Assembly: GCF_029223195.1 (NCBI RefSeq)
Contig: NZ_JARHUF010000014.1
Location: forward strand, 50,044-111,150
From: Vibrio sp. CAU 1672
Lineage (GTDB): Bacteria; Pseudomonadota; Gammaproteobacteria; Enterobacterales; Vibrionaceae
Direction: 5' to 3'
DNA: 61,107 nt
In this document: piece after piece, positions 20,623-30,745 of the stretch
Numbering within the stretch: position 1 is the first letter of the stretch
Layout of the letters: every line of letters begins with the position of its first letter
Translations under genes and position numbers: made by a program
Notes under the pieces: model-generated
Told to the model about the DNA's origin: nothing
The model's database searches: none
What the model saw: the letters and a program-made list of their open reading frames with translations, nothing else

Positions 20623-21006
20623 ATGAGTAATCGTAAACCTTACGTTCGTGAAGTAAAACGCACCTGGTGGAAAGATCATCCGTTTTACCGATTCTACATG
20701 TTACGTGAAGCCACCGTGCTTCCGCTGATCCTGTTTACCCTCTTCCTGACCTTTGGTCTCGGAGCGCTGGTGAAAGGCCCGGAAGCATGGCAAGGTTGGC
20801 TGGAGTTCATGGCCAATCCAGTGGTCGTGGCGATCAACATCGTGGCACTCGCGGGTAGCCTGTTCCACGCCCAAACCTTCTTCAGCATGATGCCACAGGT
20901 GATGCCGATCCGTCTTAAAGGCAAACCAGTAGACAAGAAAATCATCGTCCTGACTCAGTGGGCCGCCGTCGCGTTCATCTCACTGGTCGTTCTCATCGTG
21001 GTGTAA
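20623..21006 (+). CDS. frdC: fumarate reductase membrane anchor subunit C
   Basis: One of two membrane anchors that bind menaquinol. The 127-residue protein begins MSNRKPYVREVKRTWW and has three hydrophobic helices; RKPYVR, PFYRFYMLREAT and GPEAW match E. coli FrdC closely. The ATG at 20623 is preferred to an in-frame ATG at 20617, because GAGGAGG (20609-20615) leaves 7 bp to the former and only 1 bp to the latter. Confidence 0.96.
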   Translation: MSNRKPYVREVKRTWWKDHPFYRFYMLREATVLPLILFTLFLTFGLGALVKGPEAWQGWLEFMANPVVVAINIVALAGSLFHAQTFFSMMPQVMPIRLKGKPVDKKIIVLTQWAAVAFISLVVLIVV

Positions 21007-21018
21007 GGAGCTTGAAAG

Positions 21019-21396
21019 ATGAAACCAAATTATAGTGTAGACAGAGCACCAAAACGTTCTGATGAGCCGGTCTGGTGGGGGTTGTTTGGCGCGGGCGGAA
21101 CCTGGTTTGCCATGCTCACGCCGATCACCATTTTGGTGTTGGGTATCCTCGCCCCACTTGGCATCATTGACGCCGAAGCGCTGAGCTACGAGCGCGTGGC
21201 GGGCTTTGCCACCAGTATCATCGGCGCCTTGTTCGTCATTGGCACACTTGCGCTCCCGATGTGGCATGCGATGCACCGCGTTCACCATGGTATGCACGAT
21301 CTGAAGTTCCACACTGGTGTGGTCGGTAAAATCGCCTGTTACGCCTTTGCCGGAATCATCACGGTACTGGCCATCGTGTTTGTGTTTATGATTTAA
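21019..21396 (+). CDS. frdD: fumarate reductase membrane anchor subunit D
   Basis: The second menaquinol-binding anchor, 125 residues with three transmembrane helices. [31 protein letters not shown] and [13 protein letters not shown] are the conserved FrdD segments. It is the last gene of frdABCD, preceded by AAGGAG, and its transcript runs into the convergent efp terminator region. Separate C and D anchors mark this as the enterobacterial-type FRD and not succinate dehydrogenase. Confidence 0.97.
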   Translation: MKPNYSVDRAPKRSDEPVWWGLFGAGGTWFAMLTPITILVLGILAPLGIIDAEALSYERVAGFATSIIGALFVIGTLALPMWHAMHRVHHGMHDLKFHTGVVGKIACYAFAGIITVLAIVFVFMI

Positions 21397-21413
21397 CCGA
21401 TAGCGCTAGAGAC

Positions 21414-21447
21414 ACCACAAGCCGGCGAATCATCCCCGGTTTGTGGT
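21414..21447 (+). other. long stem-loop after frdD
   Basis: ACCACAAGCCGG (21414-21425) pairs along 12 bp, with one G:U, with CCGGTTTGTGGT (21436-21447). No T run follows directly; a T-rich terminator begins 15 bp on. It probably protects the 3-prime end of the frd mRNA or assists termination. Confidence 0.7.
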
Positions 21448-21461
21448 ACATCCAGCCACAA

Positions 21462-21488
21462 AAAAGGCCGCATACGCGACCTTTTTTT
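21462..21488 (-). terminator. bidirectional terminator between frdD and efp
   Basis: On the minus strand AAAGGTCGC/GCGGCCTTT forms a stem with a G:U pair and ends in T residues, terminating efp. On the plus strand the same arms carry one C:A mismatch but end in a seven-T run, so frd transcripts can also stop here. Confidence 0.85.
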
Positions 21489-21505
21489 AGTTCAGGCTGG
21501 GGTGA

Positions 21506-22072
21506 TTACTTCACACGACCAACGTATTCGCCGCTGCGGGTGTCCACTTTAACCACTTCGCCGATTGAAATGAACAGAGGAACACGCACCACGGCACCAG
21601 TTGCCAGCGTTGCTGGTTTACCACCAGTACCCTGAGTGTCGCCTTTCAGGCCAGGGTCGGTATCAGTCACTTCTAGCTCAACGAAGTTTGGCGGAGTAAC
21701 CACGATTGGGTTGCCGTTCCACAGTGTCAGCATACAGGTGTCATTTTCTACCAGCCATTTTGCGTTGTCGCCAACCGCTTTGGCATCGGCCGCGATCTGT
21801 TCGAAAGTTTCCGAGTTCATAAAGTGGTAGAATTCGCCGTCGTTATATAGATAATCGAGGTCGATATCCATTACGTCTGCAACTTCACAAGTTTCGCCAG
21901 ACTTAAAGGTTTTCTCTAGCACTTTACCAGAAAGAAGCTTACGAATTTTTACACGGTTGAACGCTTGGCCCTTACCTGGTTTCACGTATTCGTTTTCCAG
22001 GATAACGCAAGGCTCGTTATCAAGCATAAGTTTCAAACCGCCTTTAAATTCATTGGTGCTAACAGTAGCCAT
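21506..22072 (-). CDS. efp: translation elongation factor P
   Basis: Binds between the P and E sites and rescues ribosomes stalled at polyproline. The 188-residue three-domain protein has the modifiable Lys34 in KPGKGQAF at the tip of domain I, the residue that EpmA beta-lysylates after EpmB makes beta-lysine. Both enzymes are encoded within 6 kb. EpmC, which hydroxylates the product in E. coli, is not in this window. It is divergent from epmB with a 32-bp gap. Confidence 0.98.
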   Translation of the reverse strand: MATVSTNEFKGGLKLMLDNEPCVILENEYVKPGKGQAFNRVKIRKLLSGKVLEKTFKSGETCEVADVMDIDLDYLYNDGEFYHFMNSETFEQIAADAKAVGDNAKWLVENDTCMLTLWNGNPIVVTPPNFVELEVTDTDPGLKGDTQGTGGKPATLATGAVVRVPLFISIGEVVKVDTRSGEYVGRVK

Positions 22073-22104
22073 TTTTTCCTCTTACATTCTTAGAGCTAAA
22101 TTCA

Positions 22105-23127
22105 ATGCCGCACATAATAACCCGAAAAGTCGAATCTGTTGAGCAAAACTGGCTCAAACAGTTAGCGAATGGGATCTCAGATCCCGCAACCTTGCTCAAT
22201 TGTTTGGATATCGATCCTACGCCCTGGCAAGAAGGGTTTGCAGCACGCAAGCTGTTTGCACAGCGTGTACCCCAAAGTTTTGTCGAGCGGATGGAAAAAG
22301 GCAATCCCAACGATCCACTATTACGCCAGGTACTCCCGCTGAGTGAAGAGTTCGAGGTTCACCCTGGTTTTAGCCAGGATCCACTTGAAGAGCAGGACAA
22401 CCCGATACCTGGCCTGCTGCACAAATACCGTAATCGTGCGCTGATGATCGTCAAAGGCGGCTGCGCGGTAAACTGTCGCTACTGCTTCCGCCGCCATTTC
22501 CCTTACCAGGATAACAAAGGCGGTAAGCAGACCTGGATGGCCAGTCTTGACTATCTGCAAACCCGACCAGAGCTGAATGAAGTGATCTTCTCCGGTGGTG
22601 ACCCACTGATGGCGAAAGATGACGAGCTGCAGTGGTTGATCACTCACCTTGAGGCAATCCCTCACCTCAAACGCTTACGCATTCACAGCCGCCTGCCGGT
22701 GGTCATTCCGGCCCGCATCACCGATGCCCTGTGCGAGATGCTACAACAGACACGTTTACAGGTGGTACTGGTATCGCACATCAACCACGCTAATGAAATC
22801 AATCACGAACTGACCAGCCAGTTAAACCGGCTTAAACAAGCCGGTGTCACCCTGCTGAATCAGGCCGTGCTGCTCAAAGGGGTCAACGACAGTGAAGACG
22901 CCCAGGTAGCACTCAGTGAAGCACTGTTTGATGCCGGTATTCTCCCATACTATCTGCACGTGTTGGATAAAGTACAAGGTGCCGCACACTTTTTGGTCTC
23001 GGATGACGAAGCCAGAGCCATCATGCGCGGGCTGATCCGCCGCGTGTCAGGTTTTCTGGTCCCCCGATTGGCGCGAGAAATCGGCGGAAGACCGAGTAAA
23101 ACCCCGCTCGATTTGCATCTCGAATAA
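22105..23127 (+). CDS. epmB: EF-P beta-lysylation protein EpmB (lysine 2,3-aminomutase)
   Basis: A radical-SAM, PLP-dependent enzyme that converts lysine to (R)-beta-lysine for EF-P. The 340-residue protein has the radical-SAM cluster Cys120-x3-Cys124-x2-Cys127, followed by FRRHFPY. It lacks the C-terminal extension of catabolic KamA enzymes, which supports EpmB. It is divergent from efp across only 32 bp, so the two promoters overlap, and the promoter of each probably lies within the other gene's 5-prime region. Confidence 0.96.
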   Translation: MPHIITRKVESVEQNWLKQLANGISDPATLLNCLDIDPTPWQEGFAARKLFAQRVPQSFVERMEKGNPNDPLLRQVLPLSEEFEVHPGFSQDPLEEQDNPIPGLLHKYRNRALMIVKGGCAVNCRYCFRRHFPYQDNKGGKQTWMASLDYLQTRPELNEVIFSGGDPLMAKDDELQWLITHLEAIPHLKRLRIHSRLPVVIPARITDALCEMLQQTRLQVVLVSHINHANEINHELTSQLNRLKQAGVTLLNQAVLLKGVNDSEDAQVALSEALFDAGILPYYLHVLDKVQGAAHFLVSDDEARAIMRGLIRRVSGFLVPRLAREIGGRPSKTPLDLHLE

Positions 23128-23212
23128 CCTCGATCATTTATCGTCACCAGTAAAAGCTTTTGTTCGCTAAACCGGCCCTCGCTGGGCATACTCCGAGTTT
23201 TGAGAGGACGAA

Positions 23213-23716
23213 ATGCACGCAACACTAGCCCAAGTGCTCGATCTGGGCCCATTCAGCTGGCTGGCATTACTATGCTGCGCCATTGATGGGCTGATGATCG
23301 GCATCGAACGTCAAACCCGAGGCAAACCGGTCGGTATTCGTACCGCCATTTTAGTGATTGCCGGCACTTATCTGTTTATGTCGATGGCGGTCTCGCTATC
23401 CCCCAACACACTCGATCAGGCACGGGTATTAGGCCAGATAATTACCGGGGTCGGTTTTCTCGGTGCGGGGGTAATGATGACCCAGGATGGCAAAATCCAC
23501 GGTGTCACCTCTGCGGCTGTGATCTGGCTGCTCGCAGGATTAGGCCTCATGATTGGCCTAGGTTACCTCGTCCAGTCGATCGTCATAACCACGTTGGCCC
23601 TAAGCGTATTACTCGGTGTTGATAAAGCGGAAAACCGGCTGAAAATACTGCGTCGGGGAGTGCACCAAAAATTCCAACAACGCAAAATTTCATCCCGGCT
23701 CATCAAGTCACAATAG
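23213..23716 (+). CDS. MgtC/SapB-family membrane protein
   Basis: A 167-residue protein with about four hydrophobic helices and the family motifs: GLMIGIERQTRGKPVGIRT, a central GVGFLGAGVMM, then HGVTSAAVIWLLAGLGLMIGLGY. Salmonella MgtC acts on F-ATPase and Mg2+ adaptation, but this short version lacks the long cytosolic domain of MgtC. The function of short family members is unclear. GAGGACG precedes the ATG. It stands alone after epmB. Confidence 0.85.
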   Translation: MHATLAQVLDLGPFSWLALLCCAIDGLMIGIERQTRGKPVGIRTAILVIAGTYLFMSMAVSLSPNTLDQARVLGQIITGVGFLGAGVMMTQDGKIHGVTSAAVIWLLAGLGLMIGLGYLVQSIVITTLALSVLLGVDKAENRLKILRRGVHQKFQQRKISSRLIKSQ

Positions 23717-23834
23717 CTCCGCCCACACCGTCATGGGGCAAGCTTGCCACAGGCCAAGCGGATAAATATCGCGCTTAGAACCGCGTCAACAGCAACCACG
23801 GGCAGTGTGGCTGCACGATTTTTACTTCCAGACG

Positions 23835-23867
23835 AACAAAACAGCCCCGGTACTGACACCGGGGCTG
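23835..23867 (-). terminator. terminator of the repeat-protein gene
   Basis: A 10-bp perfect stem (CAGCCCCGGT/ACCGGGGCTG) with a 6-nt loop, followed by TTTTGTT on the minus strand. Confidence 0.9.
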
Positions 23868-23899
23868 ATGGTATTCACACTCGCTCAATCACAGTGTGA

Positions 23900-24463
23900 C
23901 TATTTAGCAAAGTTGATGATTGGAAAGCATGGGAAGAAGCCGTTATCAGCACAGTTGAGCAGGCCAATCTGAACACCGTCAATCTGCTCTGTCTTGTTGA
24001 AGAAACCAAGTTGGAAGTTAGACTTTTTCGAGATACTGGCTAAGCCAATATCGGCCATGGTGTAGCCTTGCGAGTAATTGACCGCGCTCCAGTTCAAGCC
24101 TTCCACATTATTGGTCACGTTGACCGCACCAAGGTTAACCCCGGTTGTCTGGCCTTCGTTCCAGTTAAACAGGCTTAAAGAGACACCTTTCATCTCTTGG
24201 TTCACTTTAGACCCGCCGAAAAACAGACCAAAGTTAACCCCGGTGGTGCGGTCAGTTTCCGACATTCCTAACAAGGAAAAGTCTACCCCTTTCACTTCGG
24301 CAACCTGACCGTGCAATACTGACAGGCGAACGCCACCCACAGAATCACCGGCCGGGGCATTGGTATGATCCAGTGTTGAAAACATAACTGGGGTAGTGTC
24401 TGCAAGCGCCATCGGCGAAGCGATCGCAGCGGCCATTGCCACTGATGTCATAAGCTTTTTCAT
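23900..24463 (-). CDS. secreted/periplasmic protein with short G-V-x-F-G-L-x-N repeats (VC2662-like)
   Basis: A 187-residue protein with a Sec signal peptide (about 1-21, ending MALA). About nine imperfect repeats of 13-18 residues follow, each opening with a hydrophobic core such as GVDFSLLG, GVNFGLFF, GVSLSLFN, GVNLGAVN or GVQIGLLN. The end, NGFFPCFPIINF, resembles that of LA_2272-type surface-repeat proteins. The family is recalled as VC2662 in V. cholerae, also near groEL. The repeat suggests a beta-solenoid or a beta-barrel-like fold. The function is unknown. Two Cys residues near the end could form a disulfide. GGAGATAAAA precedes the ATG. Confidence 0.75.
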   Translation of the reverse strand: MKKLMTSVAMAAAIASPMALADTTPVMFSTLDHTNAPAGDSVGGVRLSVLHGQVAEVKGVDFSLLGMSETDRTTGVNFGLFFGGSKVNQEMKGVSLSLFNWNEGQTTGVNLGAVNVTNNVEGLNWSAVNYSQGYTMADIGLASISKKSNFQLGFFNKTEQIDGVQIGLLNCADNGFFPCFPIINFAK

Positions 24464-24656
24464 TTTTATCTCCAAACTGGTTTCATCAATATACAACAAT
24501 ATGTAGTGCGCTGATTTTGATTCATTTTAACCGGTGTAATGTTAGCCGAATGTCATATGTCATTAACTGATATTATTGAAACCCAGTACCCCACTCGCGG
24601 TTATATTGACCGCTCGGCTGGGAAACAACTGCTTTTCTGCCCCCAACCTGACGCAT

Positions 24657-24684
24657 AAAAAAACCGAGGCATAAGCCTCGGTTT
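24657..24684 (-). terminator. terminator of groESL
   Basis: On the minus strand AAACCGAGGC/GCCTCGGTTT with a 4-nt loop leads into TTTTTTT. Confidence 0.93.
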
Positions 24685-24717
24685 GGGTATATCAGTCAGA
24701 CGGGTGCGTCAAACGGC

Positions 24718-26406
<1,689 letters not shown>

Positions 26407-26416
26407 TCAGAACGAA

Positions 26417-26707
26417 TTACTCAACGATTGCCATGATGTCGTTTTCAGACATGATCAAAACTTCTTTACCGTCGATCTTTTCAGTTTTGGTGCCGTAACC
26501 TTCTGCAAAGATAACAGTATCACCAACTTTTACGTCCAGTGGCTGTACCGTACCATTCTCAAGGATGCGGCCTTTACCCACAGCAAGTACAACGCCGCGA
26601 GTCGATTTTTCTGCAGCAGAACCTGTTAGAACAATGCCACCCGCTGATTTAGACTCAACTTCCTGGCGCTCTACGATAACTCGGTCATGTAATGGACGAA
26701 TGTTCAT
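26417..26707 (-). CDS. groS: co-chaperonin GroES
   Basis: The 10-kDa heptameric lid of GroEL. The 96-residue protein begins [18 protein letters not shown], has the mobile loop [15 protein letters not shown], and ends [16 protein letters not shown] lies 9 bp before the ATG. It leads the groESL operon, driven by the promoter at 26783-26815. Confidence 0.99.
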   Translation of the reverse strand: MNIRPLHDRVIVERQEVESKSAGGIVLTGSAAEKSTRGVVLAVGKGRILENGTVQPLDVKVGDTVIFAEGYGTKTEKIDGKEVLIMSENDIMAIVE

Positions 26708-27035
26708 CGGTCGTCTCTCCTGAAAATTTCCATGTTATTTGATAATTAACCCCGAAATCGGGCTTCAAGGCCTTGTGCTAACTATATAAGGTGCATTAAC
26801 AGCAATCCCAAGGGGTAAGCGTGAATTTTTTGTGATTTAGTTAAAAGAACCAGCATATTCAGGCACTTTTTGTTCATTGGTCAATAATCCACCCGGTCAC
26901 ACTCCCGCAAACACGCCCCTCCCACGCAGGACCCGGTTTAAGCATTATCAATACGGGCCGACCGAATAACCGCCACTCGCCGCGGCTGCCGCTTTTTAGT
27001 ATCCTTGCCTTTTCCCCTTCAAACCAGATATCAAA
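26708..27035. other. divergent intergenic region groS / MATE gene
   Basis: A 328-bp spacer with the groESL promoter. A small CCCGA/TCGGG hairpin at about 26751-26764 lies in the groES leader. No gene is seen. Confidence 0.5.
26783..26815 (-). promoter_or_regulatory. groESL promoter, overlapping sigma-32 and sigma-70 type elements
   Basis: On the minus strand CCCCTTGGG is followed, 15 nt after CTTG, by CACCTTATA; E. coli groE has the same 15-nt spacing between CTTG and CCCCATTTC. The same region also reads as sigma-70: TTGGGA (26806-26811), 17 bp, TATATA (26783-26788). No CIRCE inverted repeat was seen. Confidence 0.65.
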
Positions 27036-28415
27036 ATGCAGCCAAAGAACAAGCCGACGGGCCATGCCCCAGACAAACACGGATTGTTAACCGCGCCGAT
27101 CGCCGAAACTCTGCGCAAGATGACCCTGCCGATGACCATGGGTATGATCGCAATTTTGATGTTTAACCTGGTCGATACCTTTTTTATCTCATTGCTCGGT
27201 ACAGATGCTCTGGCTGCGGTCACCTATACCTTTCCGGTAACTTTTGCGGTGAACTGTATCACCATGGGCATCGGTATGGGGTTATCGACCAGCATTGCCC
27301 GTCTGCTTGGCCAGGGCCATGCCCCGCAGGCGGCACGCTTTTCCAGCCACGGCTTGCTGCTGGCGTTATTGCTGGTCAGCATTGCTTCATTATCAGGCTT
27401 TTTCACTATCGAACCGCTATTTCGCTTACTTGGTGCCAAAGCGGAACTGCTGCCTTTGATCGCCCAGTATATGCAGGTATGGTATGTCACCATCCCGTTG
27501 CTGGTGATCCCGATGGCCGGTAACAGCGCCATCCGGGCGACCGGTGATACCAAAACCCCGGCTCAGATCATGATGCTGGCCGGCCTTATTAATGGCATTC
27601 TCGATCCCCTGCTGATTTTCGGCTTCGGCCCTTTTCCCGAGCTGGGGATCCAGGGGGCGGCTATCGCCAGCGCATTTAGCTGGCTCGGGGCATTGTTTGG
27701 CTCTTTTTATGTGCTGGTGAAGCGGGAAAAGCTGTTAGCCCCGCCGGAATGGGCGTTTCTCCATCAGGACTGGCAGCAAATTTTGAAGATTGGTACTCCG
27801 GCAGCCCTGTCAAATGCCATGACCCCGCTCTCTGGAGCCATTCTGATGATGCTGCTCTCCAGCCAAGGTACCGCCGCAGTTGCGGCTTACGGTGCGGCAC
27901 AACGGATTGAGTCCATTTTGATCCTGGTCTTGATGTCATTGACTTCAGCACTGACACCTTTTATGGCGCAAAACCTGGGGGCCAATAACGCACCAAGGGC
28001 TTTTGCCGGCTTGTTTTTGAGTATGCGCTTCTCTGTGGTTTTTCAGGGAATGATTTTCCTGGCTATGGTACCGCTAAGCATCCCGTTGGCGGCCGTTTTT
28101 TCCCAGGAACAAGCGGTAAAAGATCTGTTATGGCACTATTTGCTGGTGGTACCGGTTAGTTACGGATTCCAGGGTATTGTGATGATGCTGATCAGTGGGC
28201 TTAATGCGATGCATAAACCACTGCATGCCTTTCAGTGGAGCTTTATGCGTTTGTTTGTCTTTACCCTGCCGGCTGCCTGGATCGGCAGCAAATTATTTGC
28301 TACCGAAGGGCTGTTTGTCGGCATCGCAGTGGGCAATGTACTCGGCGGCGTTATGGGCTATCTGTTTGCCCTACGCGAACGCCGCTTATGCGCCCAGGCT
28401 AATCACAGGCAATGA
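27036..28415 (+). CDS. MATE-family multidrug/metabolite exporter
   Basis: A 459-residue inner-membrane protein with twelve predicted helices in two MatE halves (about 22-180 and 245-405). Conserved segments include MTMGMIAILMFNLVDTFFISLLG and IRATGDTKTPAQIMM. MATE proteins exchange Na+ or H+ for cationic drugs; Vibrio encode several (Vcm/Nor types), and I cannot assign this one. The ribosome-binding site before 27036 is weak, and a Met about 24 residues in could be the start. It shares a bidirectional terminator with pfkA. Confidence 0.88.
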   Translation: MQPKNKPTGHAPDKHGLLTAPIAETLRKMTLPMTMGMIAILMFNLVDTFFISLLGTDALAAVTYTFPVTFAVNCITMGIGMGLSTSIARLLGQGHAPQAARFSSHGLLLALLLVSIASLSGFFTIEPLFRLLGAKAELLPLIAQYMQVWYVTIPLLVIPMAGNSAIRATGDTKTPAQIMMLAGLINGILDPLLIFGFGPFPELGIQGAAIASAFSWLGALFGSFYVLVKREKLLAPPEWAFLHQDWQQILKIGTPAALSNAMTPLSGAILMMLLSSQGTAAVAAYGAAQRIESILILVLMSLTSALTPFMAQNLGANNAPRAFAGLFLSMRFSVVFQGMIFLAMVPLSIPLAAVFSQEQAVKDLLWHYLLVVPVSYGFQGIVMMLISGLNAMHKPLHAFQWSFMRLFVFTLPAAWIGSKLFATEGLFVGIAVGNVLGGVMGYLFALRERRLCAQANHRQ

Positions 28416-28432
28416 CAACCTCCTATTGGGCA

Positions 28433-28462
28433 AAAAAAACCGCGCCATCGCGCGGTTTTTTT
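28433..28462. terminator. bidirectional terminator between the MATE gene and pfkA
   Basis: CCGCG/CGCGG with a 6-nt loop is flanked by eight A residues on one side and seven T residues on the other, giving a terminator on both strands for these convergent genes. Confidence 0.92.
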
Positions 28463-28475
28463 GGATTTCGGTAGC

Positions 28476-29438
28476 TTAGAACAGCTCTTCCGCAACTTTG
28501 AACAAATCGTTGCGCACTGGACGCTTCATGTTCTCAATCGCATCGATGATATCGTGGTGAACCAGTTGTTCTTTCTGGATGCCCACACAGCGACCACCGT
28601 GACCTTCCATCAGCAGATGAACGGCATAGTTACCCATACGTGACGCCAGTACGCGGTCAAATGCCGTCGGGCGACCGCCACGCTGGATATGGCCCAGAAC
28701 CGTTGCACGAGTTTCACGGCCAGTAGCCGTCTCGATCTCTTTGGCCAGCTCGTTCGCATCCATCATCAGCTCAGTTAGCGCGATGATCGCATGCTTCTTG
28801 CCTTTCTTGATGCCGTCTTGAATGTTGCTGATCAGCTTCTCTTTATCCAAACCGGTTTCTGGAGTGATAATGTACTCACAACCACCAGCAATCGCAGACA
28901 TCAGAGTCAGGTCACCACAGTGACGGCCCATGATCTCAACAATTGAAATGCGTTGGTGTGAAGAAGACGTATCACGCAGACGGTCAATTGCATCAATAAC
29001 CGTATTCAATGCGGTCAGGTAACCAATGGTGTAGTCAGTACCCGCGATGTCGTTATCAATCGTACCTGGCAGACCAATACATGGGTAACCCATTTCTGTC
29101 AGCTTCTTCGCGCCCATGTAAGAGCCGTCACCACCAATCACAACCAAAGCGTCGATACCGTGCTTTTTCAGGTTCTCGATCGCTTTCTCACGCACTGCCA
29201 CATCCCTGAATTCAGGAAAACGTGCAGAGCCTAAGAAAGTACCGCCCTTATTAATCACATCAGAAACACTAGAACGATCTAGTTTCTCAATGCGATCTTC
29301 ATAAAGGCCTAAGTAGCCGTCAAATACACCAAATACTTCCAATCCCTCAGACAGCGCTGTGCGTACCACACCGCGTACTGCAGCGTTCATACCTGGGGCA
29401 TCACCGCCACTCGTTAAAACACCGATCTTCTTAATCAT
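28476..29438 (-). CDS. pfkA: ATP-dependent 6-phosphofructokinase
   Basis: Phosphorylates fructose 6-phosphate, the committed step of glycolysis. The product is 320 residues, as in E. coli, with the ATP-binding [20 protein letters not shown], the catalytic [12 protein letters not shown] and the effector-binding GHIQRGG motifs. The ATG at 29438 is chosen because GAGGGTGA gives proper spacing for it; an in-frame GTG six bases upstream overlaps that site. It lies downstream of fieF, as in the E. coli cpx-fieF-pfkA region. Confidence 0.97.
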   Translation of the reverse strand: MIKKIGVLTSGGDAPGMNAAVRGVVRTALSEGLEVFGVFDGYLGLYEDRIEKLDRSSVSDVINKGGTFLGSARFPEFRDVAVREKAIENLKKHGIDALVVIGGDGSYMGAKKLTEMGYPCIGLPGTIDNDIAGTDYTIGYLTALNTVIDAIDRLRDTSSSHQRISIVEIMGRHCGDLTLMSAIAGGCEYIITPETGLDKEKLISNIQDGIKKGKKHAIIALTELMMDANELAKEIETATGRETRATVLGHIQRGGRPTAFDRVLASRMGNYAVHLLMEGHGGRCVGIQKEQLVHHDIIDAIENMKRPVRNDLFKVAEELF

Positions 29439-29481
29439 GCTCACCCTCGATCTTTGGCAATCAAATATTTAATTTTCTTTT

Positions 29482-29505
29482 AGGTTACTTGTTAACAAGC
29501 AACCT
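29482..29505. promoter_or_regulatory. 24-bp dyad upstream of pfkA (candidate operator)
   Basis: AGGTTACTTGTT and AACAAGCAACCT form a dyad with 11 of 12 symmetric pairs and no spacer. It is 44 bp upstream of the pfkA start codon. The sequence does not match the Cra or CRP consensus. It could be an operator or an mRNA leader hairpin. Confidence 0.55.
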
Positions 29506-29720
29506 GCATAATCTAGAACTGTGCGTTATGTTACATTTCCTCTTCAGGAATACCAATGAAAACGCACGTTTTATGTAAGTTTTCTACTTATGTAAGAGTA
29601 TTACAGGTTCCTGATCCAACTTCGTTGATTCACATCAGGATCACGATTTTTTGCTCAACAGTGATGGAAAGATAGTCAATAAGCGCGCATTTGTCGTTAC
29701 ATCGCAAGAAATTTGCCTAT

Positions 29721-30629
29721 TCACCAATCCTGCATTTTCTGCTCACGCTCAGGGCCAAATACCACTGAGAGCGGATCCTGATGGATTAAAACGTCCGCGC
29801 CGGGAAAACGCGCCAACAAGCGGTCTTCAACTTTATCGGCAATATAGTGCGCCTCAATCAGACGCAGATTATCATCAAGTTCTAAATGAAGCTGAATAAA
29901 ACGCGTCGGGCCGGACATACGGGTGCGCAGCTGATGTACGCCCAACACCCCTTCCACCATCAGGCATTCGGCACGAATTTGTTCCAGCTCATCATCCGGC
30001 AACTTGCGATCCAATAACGTATTAATCGCCTCAGTGACCATTTTGAACGCGCTGAATAAAATATACGCGCCGATCGCAATTGCAAACACCGCATCAGCCT
30101 GCGTCACACCAAAATAGCTCAGCCCCAGCGCCACCATGATCGCAGCATTCATATACAAGTCAGTCTGGTAGTGCAGAGAGTCTGCGGCAATCGCCTGGCT
30201 ACCAGTCACCCGCACCACATATTTTTGGAACGTCACCAGGGCAAAGGTAACAATCAGGGCAAAAATAGAGACGTAAACACCTAACTCAGGTGAGTGAAGC
30301 TCATGGGGGCGAAAGAAACGATCGATACCGTTAAGGATCAGAAATACCGCCGAGCCGGAAATGAACATCGCCTGGGCTAATGCCGCCAGGGATTCCGCTT
30401 TACCATGGCCGAAGGTATGTTCCCGGTCAGCGGGCTGCAAAGCAAAGCGAATGACAAATAAGTTGACCACCGATGCCGCAATATCGAGCATCGAATCAAT
30501 CAAGGATGCCAGCAAGCTGACCGAACCGGTCACCCACCATGTCGCCACTTTGACGATTAAGAGAAGGGTCGCCACCAGAGTTGCCGTCCAGGCAGCCGTA
30601 GTCACAAGACGTGCGTATTGATATTTCAT
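29721..30629 (-). CDS. fieF: cation-efflux pump FieF/YiiP
   Basis: A cation-diffusion-facilitator antiporter exporting Zn2+/Fe2+ for protons. The 302-residue protein has six helices and a cytoplasmic metal-binding domain. With the ATG at 30629 the transport-site residues fall at Asp45, Asp49, His153 and Asp157, exactly the E. coli YiiP numbering. This decides the start over the GTG/ATG codons at 30635 and 30632. FGHGKAESLAALAQ and SGPTRFIQLHLE are family hallmarks. Confidence 0.96.
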   Translation of the reverse strand: MKYQYARLVTTAAWTATLVATLLLIVKVATWWVTGSVSLLASLIDSMLDIAASVVNLFVIRFALQPADREHTFGHGKAESLAALAQAMFISGSAVFLILNGIDRFFRPHELHSPELGVYVSIFALIVTFALVTFQKYVVRVTGSQAIAADSLHYQTDLYMNAAIMVALGLSYFGVTQADAVFAIAIGAYILFSAFKMVTEAINTLLDRKLPDDELEQIRAECLMVEGVLGVHQLRTRMSGPTRFIQLHLELDDNLRLIEAHYIADKVEDRLLARFPGADVLIHQDPLSVVFGPEREQKMQDW

Positions 30630-30704
30630 CATCACAGAGTTAACTCAAACCATGGCTTGAGTATACCCTGAGAATGGTTGAATGAATATTAAATCAACAA
30701 CCTA

Positions 30705-30730
30705 GTAAAAAGGCAGCCTCAGGCTGCCTT
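30705..30730 (-). terminator. terminator of cpxP
   Basis: On the minus strand AAGGCAGCC/GGCTGCCTT with a 3-nt loop is followed by TTTTA. Confidence 0.88.
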
Positions 30731-30745
30731 GGAAAAAGAACGTAC

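Noticed and set aside
26783..26815. CIRCE element for HrcA control of groESL
   Set aside because: The TTAGCACTC-N9-GAGTGCTAA inverted repeat is not present; sigma-32-type spacing explains the region better.
29521..29596. GTGCGTT/AACGCAC pairing and TTATGTAAG repeats in the pfkA-fieF spacer
   Set aside because: Short, AT-rich matches with long loops; not distinguishable from chance next to the much stronger dyad at 29482-29505.
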